Below, piece after piece: positions 47,354-54,679 of a DNA stretch of 64,000 nucleotides. The notes beneath the pieces were generated by a model. The model made no database searches and was not told the DNA's origin. It was given only the letters and a program-made list of their open reading frames with translations. Within the stretch, counting starts at the first letter, position 1; each line of letters starts with the position of its first letter. This DNA is from Actinomycetes bacterium (lineage in GTDB: Bacteria; Planctomycetota; Phycisphaerae; JAACET01): positions 1-64,000 of the forward strand of contig JAUXAG010000005.1 in NCBI GenBank assembly GCA_030614915.1, written 5' to 3'. A program made the translations under genes and the position numbers.

Positions 47354-49915
47354 TTGAGACCCGCGTATCTGATGGCCCTGGTGATGGCATTGATGCTCTG
47401 TGGAGCGGCTCGGCTGCCGGGCCAATCGGCTGTACAGGAGGAGCTGGGGCGGATCGAGAGGCTGAAAAAGGTTTATCAGGATCCCGGTCAGGAGCCGCTG
47501 GAGCGGGCTCGGGCCCTGGAGCAGATTATAGCGGCGTATGAGGAGCTGGTGGGGTCCGAATCGAAAACGCCGCGCACGGTGCGGCAAATACTGGATGGTG
47601 AAATAAAGTGGCGGCTGATTTTGGCCAAGCTGCTGGTGGCCGAGCGGGCCAGGCAGGGACGATTTGCCGTGGAGGAACTGGGCCTGGCTGGGGATTGGGC
47701 CAAGGATCTGAGCGGAACCTTGGATCGGCTCGATTTGTTGCTCAAGCAAACGAATGAACGGCTCGAGCAACTGGGCCGACATATGCGAGCCGACGCCCAG
47801 TTTGAGCGCAACTATGTGGTTACCGGCCTGAGCCTTCGGGTCGGCCGGGCCAAGACCAAGGCGGACTACTATCGGGGGTGGATTTGCTTCTATCGAGCAC
47901 TTTTGAGCAACCAACGGAGCGAGCAAAAGCAGCTGCTGGAATCGGCCATCGAATATCTGCGTCGCTGTGTCGCCACCGAACGGGCCAGCAAAGACGCTGG
48001 CGGTCAGGAACGCCCTGTGCTTGGCGAGAAGGCAGTGCTACTGATGAGCAAGGTCCTGCGCCGGCTTGGTCGGCTGGGCGAGGCGGATAAACTGCTGAGC
48101 TGGCTGGAAGGCCAAGGACTGGACGAGCAGTCGGCCTATCAGGTGGGATTGGAACGCTGCCGATTGTTGGGCGATCAGAGTTATCACGACATGGCTTTGG
48201 CTGGGTTGAAACAGATGCGTGACTGGTGCGGGGGCAAAAGGGCCTTTGACCAACTTCCCGTGCGCTTGACGCTGGCCTATCTTCAATGCAGCATCCAGGC
48301 GGCCAAGGCTGCGAAGCTTGCCGAGGACGGAGATATCGAAGCAGCTCGGCAGATCAGTCGGCGGCGTCTGGAAGGGCTGGCGGAAATCTTTCGGGTCCAA
48401 AAGAGTGAACAGATCAGGGGCATTATCTACGAGCAGCTGCGCAAGACGCGCTTGGCCGATGCGTCGGGCGAGGCAGTGGCCGCTTTGGAGCTACTGGCTG
48501 TGGGGGTGGGCTTGGCTGAGCAAGGCAAGACAGCGGCAGCGTTGAAGTTCTTCGATGAGTTGCTGGGCCGAACCGATTCGGCCGGGCGTCAATTGCACGC
48601 TGAGGCCCTGTGGCAGGCAGGCAAAGCGGGACAGGAAAGAACGCCCCTGCGGGCCTGCGATTACTTAGGGCGGTTGGCGGAAGAATTCGGCGACTCGCCA
48701 CAAGCCGAGCCGGGGCTGATATTGGCGGTGCAAATCTCGGCCAAGCTGTGCCAGGACAAGCCTGATGAACAGGCCGCCGAGCAGGTCTGTTTCGAGGCCT
48801 TGGGGCGCTTGATGAGCAGGTATCCAGCGGGAGAGCAGGCCAAGCACTGGCGGTTCTATTGGGCGGGGCTGTTGAGCAAGCGTGGGGAATTGGCCAAGGC
48901 GGCTGAGCAGTTTGGGCAAATATCCAAGGAGCACCCGCGGTATGTGCAGGCACGCTACTATCAACTGGACTTGCGGAGGCAATTACTCGATGGCCAAGCG
49001 GCCCCGGGCAAGGCGGTGGAGTATGCCCGTTTGGCCCGGGAGTTCTTGGCCCTGGATAGCTATGTTCGCTCCGGCGGAGGTCCGGCTGAGTATAGGGACC
49101 AAACGGCGCGGAGGTTTGGGGCCCGGGCCCGGCTGGAGGCGGTGAAAATATTTTGCGTGGAGCTGGGCGAGCCGGAAACGGCTTTGCTGCAGTTGGAGAG
49201 TTTCTCATCTGATTTTGCCGGGGAGGAGGAGCTGCTGGGGCAGGCTCGGCGGTATCGGGCGGTGGCCCTGACCCAGCTGGGCCGACTGGGTGAGGCCGGG
49301 CACTTGAGTTTGCAACTGCTGCGGGATGATCCTGGCCAAGCGGTAGAGATTACAGATGCGGTGCTGCGGAGGATGGATGAGACATTTGCTGATTTGCTCA
49401 TGAGTGATTTGTCGGCTGAAGATCGGGAGCTGGCCCGGGGGTGGATGGAGTTGGCCCGGGCTCGGCTGGAGCTTGCCCAAAAGTCGGATTTGCCGGGGGA
49501 GCGAAAGGCTCAGACGATTGTGGCTGGCACGGAGATGCTGGGGCGGGCAATGTTCGCCGCGGGTGAGCTAGATGAGGCCTTGGATGTTTTTGAGAGATTG
49601 GAGCGGGCGCAGCCGCACTCGGCCCAATATATTCGGATGGTGGGCAAGATCTTGTTGGCTCAGAAGAAATACGATGCGGCGGCGAAGCAGTGGGAGCGGC
49701 TGATTCGTGGTCTGGAAAGGAACTCGCCGGCGTGGTTCGAGGCCTGGTACTGGGCCCTGCGCACCAACTTCGAGGCCGGTGGAGACCGGGAAAAGATCGC
49801 CCGGCGAATAAAACAACTCCGGGAACTGGATGAGGAGATGGGTTCGGCGCAGAGTTTAGCGAAGTTTGAGAAGCTGCTGGCCGAATTGGCCAATGAGTCC
49901 CTATCGCCTAATTGA
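47354..49915 (+). CDS. Large periplasmic TPR-repeat protein
   Basis: An 853-residue protein with an N-terminal signal (LMALVMALMLCGAARLPGQ) and many tetratricopeptide-like helical repeats across almost its whole length. It begins with TTG immediately after the second exbD, so all four genes are one operon. The same ExbB-ExbD-ExbD-TPR arrangement is seen in planctomycetes. It may connect the energised inner-membrane complex to outer-membrane partners; direct function is unknown. Confidence 0.8.
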   Translation: MRPAYLMALVMALMLCGAARLPGQSAVQEELGRIERLKKVYQDPGQEPLERARALEQIIAAYEELVGSESKTPRTVRQILDGEIKWRLILAKLLVAERARQGRFAVEELGLAGDWAKDLSGTLDRLDLLLKQTNERLEQLGRHMRADAQFERNYVVTGLSLRVGRAKTKADYYRGWICFYRALLSNQRSEQKQLLESAIEYLRRCVATERASKDAGGQERPVLGEKAVLLMSKVLRRLGRLGEADKLLSWLEGQGLDEQSAYQVGLERCRLLGDQSYHDMALAGLKQMRDWCGGKRAFDQLPVRLTLAYLQCSIQAAKAAKLAEDGDIEAARQISRRRLEGLAEIFRVQKSEQIRGIIYEQLRKTRLADASGEAVAALELLAVGVGLAEQGKTAAALKFFDELLGRTDSAGRQLHAEALWQAGKAGQERTPLRACDYLGRLAEEFGDSPQAEPGLILAVQISAKLCQDKPDEQAAEQVCFEALGRLMSRYPAGEQAKHWRFYWAGLLSKRGELAKAAEQFGQISKEHPRYVQARYYQLDLRRQLLDGQAAPGKAVEYARLAREFLALDSYVRSGGGPAEYRDQTARRFGARARLEAVKIFCVELGEPETALLQLESFSSDFAGEEELLGQARRYRAVALTQLGRLGEAGHLSLQLLRDDPGQAVEITDAVLRRMDETFADLLMSDLSAEDRELARGWMELARARLELAQKSDLPGERKAQTIVAGTEMLGRAMFAAGELDEALDVFERLERAQPHSAQYIRMVGKILLAQKKYDAAAKQWERLIRGLERNSPAWFEAWYWALRTNFEAGGDREKIARRIKQLRELDEEMGSAQSLAKFEKLLAELANESLSPN

Positions 49916-49936
49916 ATTTCCGTTTCGAATTGGGGT

Positions 49937-50449
49937 TTATTGCGTTTGAGTTGAGGACCTTGATTGTGTGAGAATTGGTCGAATTCTTCGTAGAAATTCG
50001 GCCAGGCTGATCACGATCAGTAACCTGGCGAGTAGAGAAACTAGCCCTGGCAGTTCTAGGTACACGGAATCCCAAGTCATTTCAAAGGACAAGATGCTAC
50101 GCGTTATGACCTTATCACTTATATAATATCCCAGCAGGATTGCTCCGTAAATGATCAGGAGTTGAGGCCCATAACGAAGAGTCCAACTCGGATAGTAATC
50201 GTCGTCTAGTAGGCACTTTATGAACTGAGCTACTGCCAAGAAAAGCAACGACATCGGCAATTTTGCGATAACGCCTGATGAAACCAATAAAAACATGGGA
50301 GATGCGAATTCCCCTTCAACTGATGCCAGTAGCCATAATAATACACTCTCAATGGCTACAGCAGAGATCATAAACCAGCCCATAATTCTAAAAACAGAAC
50401 CGATGACTCTCAAGAATCGCTCATGCCGCTCGATTAATAGCTTGAACAT
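49937..50449 (-). CDS. Small membrane protein homologous to the gene at 39327
   Basis: A 170-residue protein with about four hydrophobic segments. The segment FLAVAQFIKCLLDDDYYPSWTLRYGPQLLIIYGA aligns with that of the DUF2975-like protein at 39327-39800, and both end in a similar LLxxxARLLIVISLxxFLRR-like helix. Here no HTH gene is next to it. The ATG at 50449 is chosen for its GGAGATG ribosome site; upstream in-frame codons exist. It is AT-rich relative to the flanking genes and ends convergent with the TPR gene. Confidence 0.65.
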   Translation of the reverse strand: MFKLLIERHERFLRVIGSVFRIMGWFMISAVAIESVLLWLLASVEGEFASPMFLLVSSGVIAKLPMSLLFLAVAQFIKCLLDDDYYPSWTLRYGPQLLIIYGAILLGYYISDKVITRSILSFEMTWDSVYLELPGLVSLLARLLIVISLAEFLRRIRPILTQSRSSTQTQ

Positions 50450-50561
50450 ACAACATCTCCTTTTTGAGTTTCTGCGCGTAAATATGCCTTTGTGCATTTA
50501 ACGGGATTTTCAATTGCTATCTCTAATTCGCATTTATTGAGCGGCTTTGTTTTTCCTCTGT

Positions 50562-51947
50562 TTAGTCTGCAAGACCTAGTTTCCTCATTTTACTCTGTAA
50601 GGTAGTTCGTGGGAGGTTCAGGAGTTTTGCGGCTTTGCTTTGTGAGCCGTCGGCCAGGCGCAGGGCCCAGCGGATGAGCTCGGCCTGGACGGCGTCGGTG
50701 AGCCCGGATATATCCACAGTACCCCTGGCGGGCAGATTCAAGCTGAATAGACCCTTGGCGGGCGGGCGGTGAGTGATCTCAGGGGGAAGGTGGGCGACGG
50801 TGAGCCGACCGGCGGAGCAGAAGGCGACGCTGGCTTCGATGACGTTTTCGAGCTGACGGACGTTGCCGGGCCAATCGTACTCGATGAGGTAATGCAGGGC
50901 TTCGGGGTCCAGCTTTGGGGGAGCCTTTTTTTGTCGGGCGGCGTAGTGAGCGACGAAGTGATCGGTGAGCAGGGGGATGTCCTCCTTGCGCTGGGCGAGG
51001 GGGGGCAGCTCGATGCGGATAACGTTCATGCGGAAGAAGAGGTCGGCGCGGAATCGGCCGGCGTCGACAAGTTGCTGCAAGTCAGCTTTGCAGGCGCAGA
51101 TGATACGGCAGTGCACGTCGATTTCGCTCTCGCCGCCGACGCGGAGCATCTTGCGCTCCTGGAGGACACGGAGGAGCTTGGTCTGCAACTCCAGAGGGAT
51201 GTCGTCGACGTCGTCGAGGAAGAGGGTGCCGTCGGCGGCAGCTTCGAATCGGCCGATCTTGCGGCGATAAGCGCCGGTGAAGGCCCCGCGTTCGTGGCCG
51301 AATAGCTCGCTCTCCAATAATTGGGGCGAAAGGGCTACGCAACTGACCGGGACAAAGGGTAAGGCCCGGCGGACAGACTGAAAATGGATGGCCCGGGCGA
51401 GCAGCTCCTTGCCCGAACCGGTTGGGCCCTTGATCAATACGGTAGTGCTGAGGTCTTTGACCAGGTTGACGGCTTCGAATATTTCCCGCATTTTTCTGCT
51501 GCGTCCGATGACGTTGCCCAGGGCGAAGCGGCGTTCGGCGTCTTGTTGGAGGCGGTCACGATCGGCGCGCAACTGGAGGAGCTCGAAGAGCCTTTCGATT
51601 TTGACCAGGAGCTCTTCGGCGGATACCGGTTTGGGTAGGTAGTCGGCGGCGCCGAGCTTCATGGCGGCAACAGCGTCGGAGACCGTGGCGTAGCCGGTCA
51701 TGACAATCACCGAGATGGACTGGTCGCGCTGCTTGAGCTGTTTTAGAAAGTCGATGCCGTCGGTACCGGGCAGGCGGACGTCGGTAATGATAAGCTGGGG
51801 GGCGAGTTTATCCAAGTCTTGCAGGGCCTGGTCGGCGGTGGCGAAGGCGGTGATGCTGTAGCCGGCCTCGCTGAGACGTTCGGTAAGAGCAGCGGTGATG
51901 ATCGGGTCGTCCTCTACCAGGACAATGATTTTGTCTGCTTTGTCCAT
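50562..51947 (-). CDS. NtrC-type sigma-54-dependent response regulator
   Basis: A 461-residue enhancer-binding protein. A receiver domain (residues 1-120, phospho-acceptor Asp56, conserved Asp13-Asp14 and Lys106) is followed by an AAA+ domain with Walker A GPTGSGKE (174-181), the sigma-54-contact loop GAFTGA (221-226) and DGTLFLDDVDDIPLELQTKLLRVLQ (Walker B), and a Fis-type helix-turn-helix (QSKAAKLLNLPRTTLQSKMRKLGL). It is the last gene of the operon that starts with cooC, divergent from the CODH/ACS operon, which has a sigma-54 promoter. The kinase next door is its likely partner. Confidence 0.96.
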   Translation of the reverse strand: MDKADKIIVLVEDDPIITAALTERLSEAGYSITAFATADQALQDLDKLAPQLIITDVRLPGTDGIDFLKQLKQRDQSISVIVMTGYATVSDAVAAMKLGAADYLPKPVSAEELLVKIERLFELLQLRADRDRLQQDAERRFALGNVIGRSRKMREIFEAVNLVKDLSTTVLIKGPTGSGKELLARAIHFQSVRRALPFVPVSCVALSPQLLESELFGHERGAFTGAYRRKIGRFEAAADGTLFLDDVDDIPLELQTKLLRVLQERKMLRVGGESEIDVHCRIICACKADLQQLVDAGRFRADLFFRMNVIRIELPPLAQRKEDIPLLTDHFVAHYAARQKKAPPKLDPEALHYLIEYDWPGNVRQLENVIEASVAFCSAGRLTVAHLPPEITHRPPAKGLFSLNLPARGTVDISGLTDAVQAELIRWALRLADGSQSKAAKLLNLPRTTLQSKMRKLGLAD

Positions 51948-51952
51948 GGTCC

Positions 51953-53065
51953 TTACTCGGGGGGAGCGGTTTTTTCGCCGGAACGCTGGGCTGGTTCGTA
52001 GCGGGGCAAGGTAACGTTGAAAATGGTACCCCCTCCGGGTCTGCCATTGACGGATATTCGCCCGCGATATTCGGCAATGATGTTGGCGCTGACGCTGAGG
52101 CCCAGCCCGGTGCCTTTGCCGTCGGCTTTGGTGGTAAAAAACGGGTCGAAGATTTTTTCCCTAAGGTGCTCGGGCACACCGCAGCCGTTGTCGGCAATGC
52201 TCAGCAGAAGCGTCTGGTCGTCCTGCAGGGCCAAGGTCAGCTCGACCCGGCCGTCAGCCCGGCCGACGAGAGAGTCCAGAGCGTTGTTGAGCAGATTGAT
52301 GATCATCTGGGCCAGGGCGTGTGAGTCGGCATAAACCTGAGCGTCGGGAGCTTCGATGGAGCTGCTGATCTGGGCCTGCTGCTGACGGGCTCGAGGGCGC
52401 AAAAACTCGATGGACTGGAAGACTACGTCGGCCAGGCGGATAGGCTGCCGCTGGGCGGGGGCTGGCCGACCAAAGGCCAGAACCCTTTGCACCGCGGATT
52501 GGATGCGTTCGAGGCCCTGCATGATCAGCGGGAGGAAGCGGTTGATTTTCTCCCAGTTGCCGGGGTTGTCGCGGATAATGCGGACCGATTCCATTATGCC
52601 GGCAAGTGGGCTGTTGATTTCGTGGGCGACGGCGGCGGCCAACTCGCCGAGAATGGCCATCTTCTCGGCCCGCATCATGTGGCCGGAAGAGGCGGGGCGC
52701 TCGGCCTGATCTTCGAGCAGTACGGCGGTGCCCAGGTAATCGCCGCTTTGGTTGGTGGCTCGGGAATAGTGGGCCGCGACGCTGGAGCTGTGCAAATCGA
52801 ATCGGCCTTGCAGTTGGGGCGCTTGGCCGTGACGCAAGGCGTCGATAGCTAGAATGGTGGCGTCTGCGAAGGGTCCGGCGAGTTTGCGGATGGACCGGCC
52901 GGGCAATTTCTTCGGGTCTTCGGCCAATAGTACGGCGGCTTGAGAGTTGGCGTAGACCAGGCGGTCGTGACTGTCGAGCAATACCAGGCCGTGACTGCTG
53001 TGATCGAGCAGGGAGAGCAAAAGGGCCTGGTCGTCTGATAAGTGTTGGTCTGAGCGGGGAGTCAT
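51953..53065 (-). CDS. Cytoplasmic PAS-domain histidine kinase
   Basis: A 370-residue histidine kinase without membrane helices. A PAS-like N-terminal domain (about residues 15-120: LLSLLDHSSHGLVLLDSHDRLVYANSQAAVLLAEDPKKLPGRSIRKL) precedes the H-box AVAHEINSPL (His148), the N-box INLLNNALDS and the G boxes DNGCGVP and GKGTGLGLS. The missing membrane part means it senses an intracellular signal. The stop is followed at five bases by the NtrC-type gene. The start is the ATG at 53065; further in-frame upstream sequence overlaps the receiver gene. Confidence 0.93.
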   Translation of the reverse strand: MTPRSDQHLSDDQALLLSLLDHSSHGLVLLDSHDRLVYANSQAAVLLAEDPKKLPGRSIRKLAGPFADATILAIDALRHGQAPQLQGRFDLHSSSVAAHYSRATNQSGDYLGTAVLLEDQAERPASSGHMMRAEKMAILGELAAAVAHEINSPLAGIMESVRIIRDNPGNWEKINRFLPLIMQGLERIQSAVQRVLAFGRPAPAQRQPIRLADVVFQSIEFLRPRARQQQAQISSSIEAPDAQVYADSHALAQMIINLLNNALDSLVGRADGRVELTLALQDDQTLLLSIADNGCGVPEHLREKIFDPFFTTKADGKGTGLGLSVSANIIAEYRGRISVNGRPGGGTIFNVTLPRYEPAQRSGEKTAPPE

Positions 53066-53066
53066 T

Positions 53067-53474
53067 CTACGACCTCTGTGATCTGAGAAACTTCTCCAGG
53101 TGGGCGGCGATTTCGGTCGGTGCAGTACCCTTGTCCAGAAAGCCTCGGGCAGGACAGTAGCCGGGCTCGTCGAGTTTGCTCTTGAGGTCCAGGCCGAAAC
53201 GCTCGTCGGCGGCGGAAAGTATGAAAGCCGGAAGAGCGTCAAGCCGACCGGCCGCTTTGAGTTCCCTGGCCCAGCGCAAACCGGCATCCGGCTCGTCGAG
53301 CATGATATCCAACAGGAGCAGATCAATTTTCTCGTCGTCGAGAATGTCTTCAGCCTGGCTGGGTGTCTCGGCCCAGAGGATTCGGCCGAGATGAGCCTCG
53401 AGGAACGGTTTGAGTGAGGCCGCGTAATCGGCGTCATCGTCGACCATCAGGATGTTCCACTTTCTGCGAGCCAT
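53067..53474 (-). CDS. Stand-alone receiver-domain protein
   Basis: A 135-residue CheY-like receiver: KWNILMVDDDADYAASLKPFLEAH, phospho-acceptor Asp56 in LLLLDIML, and a C-terminal DKGTAPTEIAAHLEKFL with the conserved Lys. It has no output domain. It ends one base before the kinase begins and sits 14 bases after cooC, suggesting a phosphorelay or phosphate-sink role in the cooC-linked two-component system. The ATG at 53474 is chosen. Confidence 0.85.
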   Translation of the reverse strand: MARRKWNILMVDDDADYAASLKPFLEAHLGRILWAETPSQAEDILDDEKIDLLLLDIMLDEPDAGLRWARELKAAGRLDALPAFILSAADERFGLDLKSKLDEPGYCPARGFLDKGTAPTEIAAHLEKFLRSQRS

Positions 53475-53488
53475 GTTTTTTGTTTGTC

Positions 53489-54256
53489 CTATCCGGTTTC
53501 GGGCCATATGGCTGTGGCGATCTGTTCGACGTAGCGGCGTTGCTCGGAGGTATCGAGCCAGCAGGAGCGACCCTCCAGGTCGGAGCGGGCGATGGCGGGG
53601 TCGTAGGGCAAAGTACCCAGCAGGGGCAAGTCGTTCAGCAGGGATTCGAGTGAGCTGGTGTCCAAACCCTCGGGGAGCTTGTTGATTACCGCGGCGACGT
53701 TATCGATGCCGATCTGCTGGGCTAATCGCCGAACGTTCAGCGCGGTCTGGATGCTGCGCTGGCCGGGCTCGGTTACCACGATCATGTTGGATACGGACTT
53801 GGCGGTGGCCCGGCTGAGGTGCTCGACGCCAGCTTCCATGTCCAAAATCACGATCTGCTCGGGACTCAAGAGCAGATGGGTGACCAGGGCTTTTAGCAGG
53901 GCGCTTTCGGGGCAAATGCATCCGCCTCCGCCGGTGGCTGCCCCGCCGAGTACCAGCAGGCGGATGCCGTCGAGTTTGTGGCTGAATCGATCGGGGATAT
54001 CGTCAACCTTGGGGTTGAGCTTGAAATAGCCGCCGTAGCCGGCCTGGGCGTCGGTGCGGTCGAGGATGAACTGACGCATGTCGGAAATGGGGGTAATCTG
54101 GGTCTGGGTGGGGATGCCCAAGGCCCCGGCCAAGTTGGCGTCGGGGTCGGCGTCGACGGCGATGACGTCCTTGCCTTTTTCTGCCCAATACCTGGCCAAA
54201 AGGGCTGCCAAGGTGGTTTTGCCAGTGCCGCCTTTTCCGGAAATGGCCAGCTTCAT
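53489..54256 (-). CDS. cooC: CODH maturation ATPase CooC
   Basis: A 255-residue deviant-Walker ATPase (MinD/ParA fold) that helps nickel insertion into CO dehydrogenase. Walker A is GKGGTGKTT (residues 7-15), followed by VIAVDADPDANLAGALGI. The GGGGCICPESALLKALVTHLLL segment contains the CxC motif seen in CooC proteins, and ILDMEAGVEHLSRATAKSV is the switch region. It is the first gene of the minus-strand operon, divergent from cooS. Confidence 0.93.
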   Translation of the reverse strand: MKLAISGKGGTGKTTLAALLARYWAEKGKDVIAVDADPDANLAGALGIPTQTQITPISDMRQFILDRTDAQAGYGGYFKLNPKVDDIPDRFSHKLDGIRLLVLGGAATGGGGCICPESALLKALVTHLLLSPEQIVILDMEAGVEHLSRATAKSVSNMIVVTEPGQRSIQTALNVRRLAQQIGIDNVAAVINKLPEGLDTSSLESLLNDLPLLGTLPYDPAIARSDLEGRSCWLDTSEQRRYVEQIATAIWPETG

Positions 54257-54321
54257 GATCTTTTCGACCTCTAGTTATAAGGTAAATAACGAAAATCAGG
54301 GTGATTTGCCCTGCGGACAGT

Positions 54322-54350
54322 ATTCTAAGAGGGGAAAACTGAAAAGGCAA
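54322..54350 (-). promoter_or_regulatory. Candidate sigma-70 promoter of the cooC operon with operator-like repeat
   Basis: On the minus strand, TTGCCT (54345-54350), a 17-base spacer, and TAGAAT (54322-54327, 5/6). The inverted repeat GGCAAA-CCT-TTTGCC (54346-54360) overlaps the -35 hexamer, so a regulator bound there would be expected to block or assist this promoter. Confidence 0.5.
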
Positions 54351-54373
54351 ACCTTTTGCCGAAAATACGGCAG

Positions 54374-54390
54374 TTTTTCGGGGCGAAAAA
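54374..54390. promoter_or_regulatory. 7-base inverted repeat, candidate upstream activator site
   Basis: TTTTTCG-GGG-CGAAAAA is perfectly symmetric and lies about 190 bases upstream of the sigma-54 promoter, in the usual range for NtrC-type binding. A second repeat, GCCGA-TTAC-TCGGC, is at 54457-54470. Confidence 0.4.
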
Positions 54391-54456
54391 GCCGATACTT
54401 GGAAGTTCATGTTGTAAGAGCTTTTAATAAAGTATGTTATAGAAGAACTGGTCTTG

Positions 54457-54470
54457 GCCGATTACTCGGC
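54457..54470. promoter_or_regulatory. 5-base inverted repeat, second candidate upstream activator site
   Basis: GCCGA (54457-54461) pairs with TCGGC (54466-54470) around TTAC, about 92 bases upstream of the sigma-54 -24 element. Its size and position suit an enhancer, but its sequence does not clearly match the other repeats. Confidence 0.35.
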
Positions 54471-54561
54471 ACTAAGGTGAGCGTCTGCTGAACAGTGGTA
54501 GTGGCAAGGTGGCTATCTGTCTCTATAAGGGCATCTTAGGGAGAATTGGAAGCGAAGTTGG

Positions 54562-54578
54562 CGGCACGGGCTTTGCTT
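54562..54578 (+). promoter_or_regulatory. Sigma-54 (-24/-12) promoter of the CODH/ACS operon
   Basis: CGGCACGGGCTTTGCTT matches the sigma-54 consensus TGGCACG-N4-TTGCW: GG at 54563-54564 and GC at 54575-54576 are separated by the required ten bases. The predicted start of transcription is near 54588, leaving about 90 bases of leader before the cooS ATG. The divergent operon encodes an NtrC-type activator. Confidence 0.75.
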
Positions 54579-54679
54579 ATAAACAAGAAGGGACGGAGTC
54601 TCTGCGCAAGGTCCTGTCCCCACAAAGGTTGTTTAGGCTATTTGGTGAAATATCTCCTACATTCTTGGGAGGCTGTAAC

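Larger units (their letters stand above)
54257..54679. other. 423-base divergent control region between cooC and cooS
   Basis: No gene. It contains a sigma-70 promoter for cooC (54322-54350), four inverted repeats (54346-54360, 54367-54373 region, 54374-54390, 54457-54470) and a sigma-54 promoter for cooS (54562-54578). The cooS frame is open 57 codons upstream of its ATG, but with no family similarity. Confidence 0.7.

Noticed and set aside
54509-54679. 57-codon N-terminal extension of cooS
   Set aside because: The family starts at the ATG at 54680 with a strong GGGAGG site, and the upstream frame spans the sigma-54 promoter.
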